From positions 527,038-591,037 of the forward strand of contig JAIUJO010000300.1 in NCBI GenBank assembly GCA_023846275.1: a DNA stretch of 64,000 nt, read 5' to 3'. Source of the stretch: Vanilla planifolia (lineage: Eukaryota; Streptophyta; Magnoliopsida; Asparagales; Orchidaceae). The notes under the pieces were generated by a model, which saw only the letters and a program-made list of their open reading frames with translations, was not told the origin of the DNA and made no database searches. This document shows, in pieces, positions 11,555 through 23,379 of this stretch. Both the position numbers and the translations under genes were made by a program. The number at the start of each line of letters is the position of its first letter. Positions within the stretch are counted from its first letter, which is position 1.

Positions 11555-11720
11555 CCTTTTTAAAAGAATGTATGAACATATTTCTTGTTGACTTTCTAAT
11601 CAAACTCCCACATTTAATAAATACTCAACCTATTATATATCTAGTTTTAGGTTACTCCACACCACATTCACCACATCACGAAGTAAATCATTTAGTTTCA
11701 GTAATATTTAATATTTAATC
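11555..11720 (+). pseudogene. gypsy-1 N-terminal reverse transcriptase fragment
   Basis: LLKECMNIFLVDFLIKLPHL near 11555-11615 fits the linker before gypsy RT (LL.EF.D+FP.....LPP.R), and the continuation near 11620-11690 (QPIIYLVLGYSTPHSP) fits H.I...PG..P...P. The reading then stops matching RT and switches to the end of integrase. No fingers, palm or YVDD box are present, so the catalytic core has been removed. Confidence 0.65.
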
Positions 11721-11724
11721 AATT

Positions 11725-12330
11725 TATCATATTCAGACTATTGAACAAAATGTAGTTAAACAAACTCTAAGACATTTTCTTCAATCCTAATAGGAGAACC
11801 TATTTCAACTTGGCATTTTTATTATCACCTATTGAATTTACTAATCAAACAACATGTTTGAGAGCTTATTAATTTTTTTTTGAAAAACATCCTCAAAGTC
11901 CAATTGATTTCATTCCCTTACCTCATAATTTCTACTCTATTGAGTTTATGAGGTCTTTTGCTCATCATATTTCATCATTTCATAAATTTATTCCTAAAAA
12001 AATTAAATCAATTAATAAAAAAATAAACAACAAGCATATGGTCATAAATAACCAAGAGAATTTAGTTGAGGGTGATTATGTGATGATCAGTGTTTAGTCC
12101 AAGTGACTAAAATCATGAACCTTAGGAAATTTTATACCCATGGATTAGACCGTTTAGAATTATGATAAAACTAGGCATCAATGCATTTTTTACTTAATTG
12201 AATTATACAATAACTACAACCTTTAATTTTTAGGATCTTATAATTTGTAGGGAACCATGCCTAACACTTAGTGAGCTTTCGAAGCCTTCATCGTCTTTAT
12301 TTAGTGAGCCTATCCGATCATTACATTTAG
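11725..12330 (+). pseudogene. gypsy-1 integrase C-terminal remnant
   Basis: YHIQTIEQNVVKQTLRHFL starts at 11725 and fits the family's YHPQTDGQTEVVNRTL. Then KHPQSPIDFIPLPHN (about 11885-11930) fits the P.DL.PLP segment. SFAHHI and KFIPKKIKSINKK follow near 11953-12025, and EGDYVMI at 12068-12088 matches the conserved GD.V+V box. AEPSSS-like residues near 12275-12310 match the tail before a chromodomain. Stops from about 12100 onward and frameshifts are present. The catalytic D-D-E core is deleted. Confidence 0.82.
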
Positions 12331-12344
12331 CCTCAACTATTGAG

Positions 12345-12500
12345 TCGGCTGAACAAGTAGAGTAAATTTTAGATTATTAAATAGTTTTCATGTTAGAATT
12401 AATTTCCTTTCTATCTGATCATAATATTGACTAGAACTATCCACATGTCACTTTATAAAGTCAGCCACAAGCTTTGCTTTAAAACTATGAACATTTAGGT
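12345..12500 (+). pseudogene. gypsy-1 possible chromodomain remnant
   Basis: ESAEQVE, stop, ILDY (12342-12380) resembles the chromodomain start E.E.ILD that closes chromovirus integrases and targets insertion to heterochromatin. The expected YLVKW and W.P motifs are not readable afterwards. Weak evidence. Confidence 0.35.
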
Positions 12501-15500
12501 GCAAAACCTTGAGTGTCATGCTGCCTTGCAATTCAAAAGTACGACTTTTAAGAGCATATACTTTTCCTGCTTAAAGTCTTAATGTCATTTTTGCTCTTCT
12601 TGCTCATAGATCATTCTTCTTCTTCCCCTTAGCTTCTCATAGTTGTCCTTACTTATTTTGATGACTTTGTTTAGCTAAAGCATAAAAAAGTTACATCTTA
12701 ATACTTAAATAGGATTAGTTAATCATCCATTAGTCAAGGCATTTACTTAATAAATTCTCTATGGTTTTTAAGATAATTAATCAAAGCACCTTATATATAT
12801 TCATTCATAACCCCTTAATCCCTCTTACTAAGAACCATGCCAAGGATTAAACCATGTTAATATAATACTCAAAATCACTAAATCCTAGTGGAACAAAAAT
12901 TATCAAAGTCATTTCCATTATTTAGGTTTAGGGAATCATAACTATAATGGTATGGAACAATAGTAGCTTAACAATAAAAACAGGTTTATTAAATGTCTTT
13001 GTATTGTTTCATTACAATACCTATACCATATGGTACATTGACCAAAGTCTTATTTTGTTGACAAACATTACTTGTTATCATAATTATGTGATCTAATATT
13101 CATACATGATTTATAGATACACTACACACATATTTTTAACATCATAACCCAACAATTTTCTTGTGCAATAATTCTCTTAATTAGTTATGTTAGAAGAATA
13201 TCATAAAACATATTATAAAATCTTTAACTCACTCGACACAAGTCCTTGGATTTCAAATATCTTTCTTCTAATATTATCATGCCTAGATGATTCGTGACTT
13301 CGTTCATATATAGTCACAGTACTACCTAGAGCAATGGCTTGTTTTCTTATTAGTGCAATGATGTGCTAATGTGGTATGCTCGGAATGCTCACGAGTTATC
13401 TTTCTATGCATTCACATTAGCTGCTAAACATACTAGATCTTTCCATATGAAGTGTTATAATTGCATTTTGTGATACAAAATTTGAGTATAATAGAAGGTG
13501 AGAAATCTTGCATTAATGCTCATTATGTGATTATACTATATGATAACAATGTTGTACTTATATAAAAAATGTGCTTTACACTCAGATCCCAATTACATTT
13601 TGTATCTAATTATAGCATATTGTTATACAAAAATGTATTATATATTTTTTTTAATCAAACCCTCCTTTAAGTTTCACCACTCATCATGCCATCAACCTTG
13701 AACCATTACACTATATGATTCTCGTCAAAACCACATCTAGTAAAAACTAAACCTAATTAGTAAAACATAAATGTTTTTTATCAACAATATGGGAGAAACA
13801 TAACATGGTTGTGTTAGCCAAAAGGGAGGGTTAAGAATCCCTACATCTTAATTGGGATTTTAACCTCAAATTCACCAAAAAAACATCCATTCGAAAAGAA
13901 CAAAACTTTCCACTTTCAAATAAGCCTCCTACTAGACCAAGGAAATGAAAGGGACCTTGACAAAGGTATACTTGGATTTTCTTAATATTTAACATTGAAC
14001 TCAAAAATATGCATCAACTATTCTAACTAGAAGAGTTCTACCAATAACTGCAATGCTCATGCTATTCTTAAACATCTCATATGTGGTCTTGTACAGATTT
14101 CATCAAACTTGATATCCAATCCATAAAATGAAAATGACCCGATACTTGTTTACAAACGTTTTCTTCATTTGATGATCTTCAACAACCCATGACCTACAAA
14201 TCTATCTAAATATCTCCTTACTAATCACTTTCCAAAATTAAAGACAAAAAGCATACATAGTCTCAGCCATTACCCAATGCTATGGAAACCTATAACACTA
14301 ACCATGCGAAGCTTCAAATTGCACCATGAAAATGACAAATTATTAGCAATTTTTATGCATAAATTCAAGTAATGGAAAATTTTGGGACTTATTTTGAGTA
14401 AGATCTTATTCTATGCCATAAATTATCCTCTTAATTTTCTACTAATATAGGAGTGAATAGCTATACAAAATCTAAGAGTAGTTACCATTGCCTGATGTAA
14501 AAGATTACTAAATTGGGATGTAAGCTTTGAATTGTAGTCTAAAATGATAACCCTAGGTACCACTATTGAAGTGACCTCAAATAATCAAACTACTTATCAA
14601 GGATGCCAAAAAAGCCAAATTGAGGTACAAAATATTATACCACTACTGATCCTAAATATAACTAAAATCAAACTTAGCCTCTTCCCTTTTGGTCTGCTAA
14701 AAAACATGGATTCATTGGTTAGTCCTTTATTGAAGACATCAAACTACTAAATTGCCCTTGCTTGTGTAGTATTTTATACCAAACCATAACTTTTAATGAG
14801 TTCTAACTAGAGTTGCTACCATAAGTGATGCTCCCTTTCAATACGAATATATTTTATGCATAAGTAGTTGATAAAGAGTTTAACTTGAACCCCACATAAG
14901 TAATGCCACAAATGTTTTGGATAAGTATTGTAGCATTAAAATCAAAATCATGGATTAACTAGTTTCATTAGTCACATAACTATTTATACCGATAAATTAC
15001 ACCAAGGCCAACCTACATATGAATAGCACTTAATCAAATATGTGATGGTTTAGTGATGACATGATAGGGCTTACCATGTTATAGTGAGGTAAATAATAAA
15101 GCTAAACTCAATTTGCTTTCAAACTCATCAAAGTTCAATGAACCTTAAATAGAAAATATGAAAACAACACCTTTTCTTGTTTGCTGACCAATAGATGCAA
15201 CAACCATGGAAAAATTTGGCAAACTTGGAATAACATCTTGGAAAGCATAAGCCATTACAAATCATTGATATGATAATAAATCATTTCGAATTAGTAATAC
15301 CTTGTATCTTGTTGGTATCCATTACAATCCCATCACTGCTAGCTTTCCTTGCCATTTCTTACCATGAAATCTAATAGTCCTTTCTTTTTAAGAAAAAACT
15401 TAAATCCTTTCTCTCTTCCTAGCTTCATGATGTGAATCTATCCAGTGCTCTACCTACTATAGATAAATAGCATGTTAACTAAATCTTGATATTTAGTTAA

Positions 15501-17350
15501 ATGGGTGACAGATAAATGTTTCTTAAGGAATCGTCTAATCCCCACATTGAAAACCTCACAATGGCAATGCTTTGTTATGGCTAGCTTAGACGCATATGTA
15601 ATATTTTATATGAATCGAGAAGAAAAACATGTAACTAAAATCTAACCCTATCTAATTTATGTTAGCACCCACTTACTCTAAGCTTGGCCAACTTTGGTGT
15701 AATGAAATTCCTAAAATCAACCATGAAGTTATCTCAACATTTATGACTATTTAAGTTAAACTAAAATATTATATGTCATTAGTCACAACAAAATATAGGT
15801 ACCTTCCCTTCTAAAAGCATATTTACAATTATGCCATTCCACTCAATTAGCCACCCCAATGCGTCCAACAACTTTTGGACATCGGATAACCAACAATCAA
15901 CAATTGTTAAATTTGTCTTACTGCTAATACACATGGCCTCAATTACATACAAGGTTCTATCAAATGTTCCCAAAGAAACTCATGGTATTCCTTGGTTGTC
16001 ATAGCCTGAGAAAGTTGGTCAACATGGGCTCTCCTTTGGCATGCCTACCACCCATCAAGTTTATGAAAATGGTTCTATATTCTTGACCATCATTCTTAAT
16101 AGAAAGCAAGCATACCATTGTTACTCGAAGAAGAATCTAAAATACATAATTAAAAGTTTATCCCCCAAGATGTCCTTTTTCGGTTGAATATGTCGGAAAA
16201 CTACTTATGCTTTTAGCTTCATTTATCTTGCAACATAATGTAGCTAAAAAAGAAAGCATTCAAATGGCACCTTAAATTCCATCTAAACTTAAAACCTTCT
16301 TTAACACTAATCTAGGTTTTAGTGGAAATTCTTTCAATTCATTTCCTCAACAATGAAGCCTTTTTAATCCAACATCATCAAGTAAGAACCCCCTCAAAGT
16401 GGGTGTGGTGACAATCAAGCTAACTCTCACAAATATTGCATGGTCTAAATGGAAGTGGAATTGGCAAAAGTGTAGTGCACTAAAAAAGGGAACTTCAAAA
16501 GATGAGGTAATTATAATGAACTTCAACATAAACTTCAATATGAAGGTCTTCTTGGCAATTATTGAGGATAATCCAAACATGGCCATTACATATTTCATTA
16601 AAAGTGCAATAAACCATTACATAAGCAAGAGATTCCCATTAGCAAGACTAAACTAAATCCTCCCACTCATATGTTCGATGATAATACGTAACTATAAGGT
16701 GAATCACAATTGCTTTCAAAAGAATCAACACCAAAATGTGTGTCAAAAATAAATGTAATCAATTCTCCAATCCATTGCCAATCTCCTTGAAAATTTAGAA
16801 GAAAACATCAATAAGAGTGGTATAAGTAAACGAAGTCTTTAGTACATCAATCTAACAAAATACAATTGTTATTGATATCAATGATGATTTTAGCATATTA
16901 AGGAAATCTCATAGAGTAAGTAGACAAGTGGTTTTAGTTTTGTATTCCAAAGTATCATAGTACAACGCTCACTATTTCCATGATATTGAAACACTAAATA
17001 ATTTTAGTGAAGAACTTCATCAAAAGGGCCATGCATTTAGGCTATTTGCAATACAATGATGAAGACTTCACACATGTCTTGAGTATGTAGAAAAGTAAAA
17101 GATAGAGTATGGTTCAAGAAAAACAAAGTAACTACAAAGGAAATAAAGAAAGCACATGAATTATCTATCCAATAAAAATGACTAACATCCTTATATCGAA
17201 CAAAATAAGAATAGTGAAAAATGTTTCGCTAGCCTATTAAATAATGTTATTTAAAAGAGAATTCCTCAAAATTTATCAATGTAACTAATGGAACACGAAG
17301 AAAGAATATTTTAGCCTACAAAAACTTTTTTATTTTAAGATTTTTATGGA
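12500..17350. other. No recognisable gene (about 4.8 kb)
   Basis: Short open stretches occur, for example 64 codons on the minus strand at 15779-15973 and overlapping 83/85-codon frames on both strands at 16347-16656, but none carries a motif I recognise. The overlapping frames on both strands argue for chance openings. The 3' LTR of gypsy-1 would be expected at the left end but could not be delimited. The 13800-16700 part is less AT-rich than average and may be a further decayed element on the minus strand; this is a guess. Confidence 0.45.
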
Positions 17351-17559
17351 ATACTCAAATATGAAATAGGTCCTTTGAATGAAAATTTTTCTTTGTAGGT
17401 CATACTTAATGAAGTGTAATTAACTTAATATTTGGTAAAACGTCAAGATTGAGCAAATAAGTCTTAGTGTATATTCATTTGTGATAAAAGCCCAAATACT
17501 AATAAAAGATCTCTCTTGCATAGTATCATCTAACATTCTTAGAAGTCCAATTTGTCATA

Positions 17560-18080
17560 GATAATTTGAAGTGATTTTAATGTGGTGAATGCATTAATAG
17601 AGTATAATGGGCATTCCACACTTAAAAAGAAAGCAATTCAAGAATTTTTAGAATTCATTAATATGTGTAGCCTCATTTAAATTCCATTATGTTTAAATAT
17701 TTTTGATGGACTAATAAATGGAAAAGATGATGGGTGTACAAACGCATTGATAGTGTGTTGGCTAATCATGTTTATATTGATCAACTTGTTTGGGCTAAAT
17801 TTGAACATGTTTGGAAAAAATGTTTAGGTCATTCTCCATAGCTTCAACTCTTCCTAATGGTTGTCTCTCAACATAATATAATCAAATTTTAGAGCATGTG
17901 ATCGAAATAGCATCCATTCTACAAATTCATGAAAGAAATTGGAAATTACCAATTATTCTGGAGTGAAAGCTATTACTTCTTAAGTTAAAATAGCTAAAAT
18001 ATGTCTTATGAAATGGAACAAAACAACATTTGAAAATAAATTTGATACAATTAAGTTAAAGATCTAAACCAATAATTACT
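17560..18080 (+). pseudogene. LINE-2 endonuclease and linker remnant
   Basis: SDFNVVNALIEYNG starts at 17570 (family GDFNVV...E+.GG; the catalytic Asp and Asn are kept). It is followed by AIQEFLEFINMCSLI at about 17633-17677 (family F..FI....L.D+P), the TNKWK/DDG stretch near 17712-17735 and RIDSVLANHVY at 17743-17775 (family R+DRVLAN). After the endonuclease, LMKWNKTTFENKFDTIKLK (about 18005-18062) fits the family linker LK.WNK..FGNIF..IK. It is broken by stops (17675) and frameshifts. Confidence 0.82.
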
Positions 18081-18284
18081 AATATAAAAGAATCTAAAAA
18101 TAAAATAAGATTTTATTATTGACTTCTTTCTTGGATACAAAAAATATTAATGTTATCTTAGTTGGAACAACAAAATTCTTCGACATTCTAGAGCAATTAA
18201 CAAAATTCTATCCTTAAAAAGAACTAAACTCACCTTAACTTTCATGGGATGTCACCTCTCCATTGGTGGAAAGAAAAAACTCAT

Positions 18285-18460
18285 TTCTAATGGGAGGTCA
18301 ATTGGATGAAAAAGTATTTAGCTATGGGAGAAAAACTTATTCTTATAAAACATATTCTAAATTGAATATCAATATATTCTTCAACTATAATAAATCATCC
18401 TCTTATTATAATATTACATAGAATTCAAAAGTGCATGAATAAATTTTCATTGGTGATTTA
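18285..18460 (+). pseudogene. LINE-2 reverse transcriptase C-terminal fragment
   Basis: NWMKKYLAMGEKLILIKHIL runs from 18300 to 18359 and fits the post-palm segment of plant L1 ORF2 (W....LS.GGRL.LIK.VLS.IP+Y). The matching continues into about 18460 after a stop. The YADD-containing palm that normally lies about 1 kb upstream is absent, so the join with the linker at 18080-18200 marks a deletion. Confidence 0.72.
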
Positions 18461-18469
18461 TATTATGTT

Positions 18470-19690
18470 GTTGACCTCTAGCCTTGGTGTCTTATTTGAA
18501 AATAATAAACCCTAAGAGTTTCTATTAAATTTTTTTTAGTTAATTTTTAGATTTTAGATATATGATGCCAAAGTTCAATAATGAAAATAAAGAAAAAGAT
18601 GAGAAAATATCAAATCAAATGAATATCATCTTAGTTGAAGTGGTAAACCACCAAGAGATTTATTTTAAGTTTAATTTTAGATATTTTACTTTTATTTTGA
18701 TTACAATGTTAAGCTTGTTTGAAATTAACCTTTCAAGGAAAAACAATTAAGGTTTCTTCAAATTAACAATATCAAAAAAAACATTGAGAATAAGAAATAT
18801 TGACCTTGTTATCTTGATAAACAAAATAGTCATTTTATTCTTGACCAAATCCTTAGAAGACTTTTATCAATAACTTTTTTAAAAAAATAATATTATTAAA
18901 ATAATTAAATAATTATTGATAAAGCAATAATAAAAAAACTCATTCAAATTTTCTTAAATAAAATAATAATAAATTTACACAAAACTAGATCTCTATAATA
19001 AGCAAATTCGAACTTAATTGTCTAACTCTGAATTTAATAAACCATAAAGAAGCCAACCCAATCAATCAGCTAACTCTAAAGCCTAGGTAGAGTGTTGAGA
19101 AAAATATTCTTAGTTCATATGTTTGATGTAGGATTAGACAAACCTCCTTTATTCGCATGACTGACTTTTCAATTATGGGAGTCATTTCTACTAGCTAATT
19201 GCCCATGTTTGCAATCAAATAATCATCATCTCATGAGCCTCTTTATAGATATGATAACTCTTTAGTCATCTTATTAGTAATTTTATTATCACATTGTCTA
19301 AGAATAATCCATGTTTAAGATTAGGTCTAGCTATTTGATGATGGTTAAGATCTAATGGTCTAGATCAAGCTTTACTCTCCAAATAGTTCCACCGCAAATC
19401 TAGCCATTCAATCCCATAGTTTTCGTAAAGAAATTTTCAAAAATCCTTCCAATCATACTACTCCTTAAATAATGGCAATGTGTAATCATCTACAGATATA
19501 AGGGCTTAGCAAGTGCATCTTTATCTACTATGTTATGTTCACACAAGGGTTTTTATTACAAATAAATGGATAATTGTGTTCCACATTAATCTACCATGGT
19601 TGCCAAGAGAAGAAAATAATGACAATGACTTCCATCTTATCACAACTTATCATCACGCATCTAGCATCGCAATGGCAATAATGTGGGCCA
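18470..19690. other. No recognisable gene; A/T-rich
   Basis: 18480-19000 is extremely AT-rich with runs of A and of ATT/AAT. 19000-19690 is ordinary. The open frames at 18562-18750 (62 codons) and 19513-19707 (64 codons) show no motif. Confidence 0.5.
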
Positions 19691-19699
19691 ACCTCTATG

Positions 19700-22300
19700 G
19701 GCTTTAAGAGTTTCCAACATCCACATGTATTCCCCAACACTTCATCTTATCCCCATGAGACAAAATGTGATATTATTCTCTCTTAAGACTTAATGTACAA
19801 ATGGCACTTATCCAGTACTAGAATCTCTTAGCGCATGAGCCAGCACTCATCTTAGAAGGTAAAGAAACAATGTGAAGTCATTCCCACCAGGCTTAGGAAG
19901 TACAAATATCTATCTTACCAATCACTTTTGGAAGGGGCTAAGATCACAGGTCCACTACATTCATTTGCTTTTTAAATTAAGATCATTTCCTTTTACTAAT
20001 AACATGATACCAACAATTATCTATCACAATATAACACTACTAGTGTTTCCTTAAACTCGATTTCGAGTAAGGATTTCTTAATATCAATTCAACTAACTAG
20101 ATTTTTTAATATTTCTACATCCCTAAATCTACTTTCTAAGATTATCAATCCCTTATCATGGATAGCCTATGTTTTTTTTTTCTAAAATCTTCATAAATTG
20201 TCTAAGGCTATAATCAATTACCTAGGTACATTTACGTTTCCTCAAAATCCTAAATGAATTACCAAGGTACCAAGTTTCATCTTAGATCCTTCTTAAAATT
20301 TAGTTTCCAACTTATGTTATGCATTGAGTTTCTATTTGAATAAAAAATGTTTGGTTCTACCCTTAGGTGTGGTATCAAACAAATTACAATAATAATAAAG
20401 CTAGAATTTTCTATGCCTTGTAACTAAACCAAAAAGGTAGCACCCTTCTTAAAGGCCACTTCTAAGCCTCACATGTCCCCTAGATCACCATTTAGTGTGT
20501 CATCTAGTGGTCTGTGTTCTTAGTCAAAGTAACTCATATTGTTACCCACTAAACTATGTGAAAACAATGGTTTATCCAACATTACAAAAATAATGAACAC
20601 CTTGCCAAAACATTATATATCTCTAATGCTTAACTTCAACCCTCTTAAATTCTTCCAAGCTTTTTGTTGAGGGCTTTGCTATCATAAGGCATTATCCATA
20701 ACATGCATAACGGCTCACCAAGAGGTCTTGAACTCAATCCATTCATAAGACTTAACCTAAAGCTATTTCCTAAACATAACCAAAATCATAGACATAACCT
20801 AAAGCTATGAATAGCTCAAATTTTAATATCTAAATCCTTAAAAGGAATTATTTTGCTATTTTCTTTTGCTAACCAAACAAAAGAATCATAAGTTATCAAT
20901 ACTGAGTTCTTCCTAACCACTACAAGTTCATTTAAAATCCAGCCAACAATTAATAATAAGATCTTTACAATATTTATTATTCAATCTATCCTTAAAACTC
21001 GCTCTTTGAGACATAATCCACTTCTCTTTACAGGCCAACAATTACCTTAATTAGTCTAAGCCTCTTTCGATGCACAAAATCGAGCCCTTCTTTTCAGCCT
21101 GACTAGAAATTTGTGTCCTATATAACTACATGTATTCCCTGACATACATCTTAGCACATCCTTTATTCCCTTTGAGACTAAATTTGCAACTTTTCCTTAA
21201 TAAGACAGAACATACAAATGGCACTAAAAAAATCTAGAGCCCCTTATGATTATTCTGGCTCTCCTTCTATATCCTCTACAAATCATGAAAAATGGTAACC
21301 TCCTTGTTAATGGATTACCAATATCTAACTTGCAGATCTTTTGCTTGATGTTCACAATTTGGGGTCCATTACATCAAAATTGTCATTTTAATCAAGATCA
21401 ATTTCATGGTTTATTAGAGTCTTTCTAACCTTTGTTTATCAATATGTAGTCATTATTATCGTTTCTTAAAAAATGAAATACCTAAGGTCTTGTCAATACC
21501 ATAAATTATGTGAGTACCATACAATTTCCTTTAAACTGTAAATAACCTTTTTTGAGTAGATTGAGTTCCTAAAAGCATAAATAAATAAGTAAAATTAAGT
21601 ACATATCTATCTTAGAGTTTCGTCTAAAACCTAAATATACCATCTCATGTACAATAATTGATTTAAATATAAATCTATAGTTAGTTGTTGCTTTAATGTC
21701 ATTTGGAATGCTTGTTATTATTTGTTACCTATCTAAGTCGTCCATTAAGTTTTTTTTGGGTCCAAGCCATGGACCTTAAATTTAGACACAACATCCAAAT
21801 TATTATTATGTGAACCAAGTATGGGCACACATGAGTTTTACTAGTAACTCTCAAATCTCATATGAAACTCAAAGCCATTGCAACTTTCTTAAATGCCTCA
21901 CTTCGGCCACACACATTGGCTAAAAAATGCATCAAGGAATTAACACATGGGAAAGAACCTAATCTTTCTCACTCATTATCTAGCCTAATAAGTCAAATCA
22001 ATCTAAGGGTTTGGCCAACATTACAAATATAATTAGTCCCTTGGCAGACCCTTGCATATCTCTAAGGCTTAACCTGAGCCCTCCAACCTTCATCAAAGGG
22101 GCTTCCCAAGCCCTTCACTATCCAACTGCCTTGTCCTTAATAACCATAAAAGGCTCACCAAGTGTTTATAACATTAATATAATTGTAAGTCCTTGTATTT
22201 GGAATAATCTCAATATTAACTAATTTATGGGCTTAACCTAATGCTAGACTTATCTTCCATATGTTTGTCAAACAATTTTAACTTGTAATATACCTACTTT
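19700..22300. repeat. Diverged direct duplication, unit about 1.4 kb
   Basis: Two copies on the + strand align with a shift of about 1.4 kb. CACATGTATTCCCC near 19730 and TACATGTATTCCCT near 21128 are followed in both by GAGAC, then by CATACAAATGGCACT-type sequence (TACAAATGGCACTTA near 19796, TACAAATGGCACTAA near 21212). Later, CCAACATTACAAA with ATATCTCTAATGCTTAACTT (20578-20636) pairs with CCAACATTACAAA with ATATCTCTAAGGCTTAACCT (22016-22075), and the GGCTCACCAAG box appears at 20712 and 22152. Copy A is about 19700-20880 and copy B about 21110-22300. It could be a pair of LTRs or a tandem repeat within a larger element. It has no coding content that I can name. Confidence 0.7.
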
Positions 22301-22399
22301 GTTATACTAACTAAGCCTTTAATGTATATGGCATCATCTTATAGGATTACATAAGAACCTCAAGTATTTTTAACTTCACTTAGGGATCAACAAAATAAT

Positions 22400-23378
22400 A
22401 ATAGCAATATCTACTAACCTAATTCCATCCATACCCATAAGTCTCCTAGGAAAAATCAAATCCTTCTCACAAAAAAATTATGACCCTAACAAACAAAGTC
22501 ATCTTTTGTGGACAAAAACTATGCACTTCCAAGTCTGCATCTAGAAATTAAGGGCTATTTTCTTCTTAGATGCCAATTAGATTCACGTAAGGGCATAAAG
22601 TTGTGTCATATATCACTTAAAAAAGACATGTCACAATCTTCCCGTGAATATCTTGGTAAAGGATAAACACGGCTATAAGAATCCTCAAGGTTTGGCTCTA
22701 CCTTTTAGTGTTAACATGATGTTCATAGCCTAATCTATGTTCAATTGAGCACAAAAATTCTTCTAGTAATTTTTGAATGACGGTGTCATGATTATGAATC
22801 AATGTCCATGTAATGCCATAGTCCTCATGTTTCAAACATAAAACAAGTTTACTTAATTATGATATCACATAGCATTTATGGAGAAATTGTTAGCTAAATC
22901 AATATCTAAGAACTTAAATAATTTTTTATATAGCATGAAGTCTTACCAAATTAAATGGATTACTTATATTATTTAATAATTTTAATTTAAACATTTCCAC
23001 AAAATAAGTTCTATAAAACATTGGCATTCACTTCCAGATGGATTGACCATTTGGTGAATTTGTTTCATAATAGCATGATTATCGAGCTTGAGTGTTTAAA
23101 CTTATGACTAAATTTCTATTATCTAATGTTAAACAAGCATGGAGGAAAAATTACATCAAAATTCCCAAATTAATGATGAAATCATTAGATCATGGAAGAT
23201 ATATGTTCTAGAATGACTTAATAATAAAGCCATACTTTTATGTCTTTTGTATTGATCCATATTCAAATAAAACTTTTTTGAATTCAACTCATAGGTTACT
23301 AATAGATCTTGACTTAATAAGAATATATTCGAAAATAATAACATATATCTCTTAAATATGCATTCTAAATATCCGTTA
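22400..23378. other. No recognisable gene
   Basis: About 1 kb of AT-rich sequence before copia-2. A 62-codon minus-strand opening at 23156-23344 shows no motif. No target-site duplication next to copia-2 could be fixed. Confidence 0.5.
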
Positions 23379-23379
23379 T

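Larger units (their letters stand above)
10040..12500 (+). mobile_element. gypsy-1: internally deleted Ty3/gypsy (chromovirus-like) remnant
   Basis: Gypsy domains appear in the order gag knuckle (10772), protease (11235-11400), start of reverse transcriptase (about 11555-11700), then abruptly the C-terminal integrase (11725 on), the GDYVM region (12071) and a possible chromodomain start (12345). Integrase at the end of pol is diagnostic of gypsy. The RT catalytic core, RNase H and integrase core (normally about 2.5 kb) are gone, with a junction near 11700-11725. Stops and frameshifts are frequent. No LTR pair could be identified. The chromovirus placement rests on the integrase C-terminus and is inference. 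Confidence 0.8.
17400..18460 (+). mobile_element. LINE-2: decayed L1-type LINE with internal RT deletion
   Basis: This is a second L1-type LINE on the + strand, separate from LINE-1 because both contain the same endonuclease segment. It carries the endonuclease (about 17480-17880), the coiled linker after it (about 17990-18080) and the C-terminal part of the reverse transcriptase region (18297-18460). The central RT palm domain is missing between about 18200 and 18290. Frameshifts and stops occur in every part. Confidence 0.8.

Noticed and set aside
16347..16656. Overlapping 83- and 85-codon frames on opposite strands
   Set aside because: They are near mirror shadows of each other and neither has a recognisable domain.
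6420..18460. LINE-1 and LINE-2 as halves of one element split by a 9-kb insertion
   Set aside because: Both contain the same endonuclease segment (GDMN at 7754, SDFN at 17570), so they are two copies.
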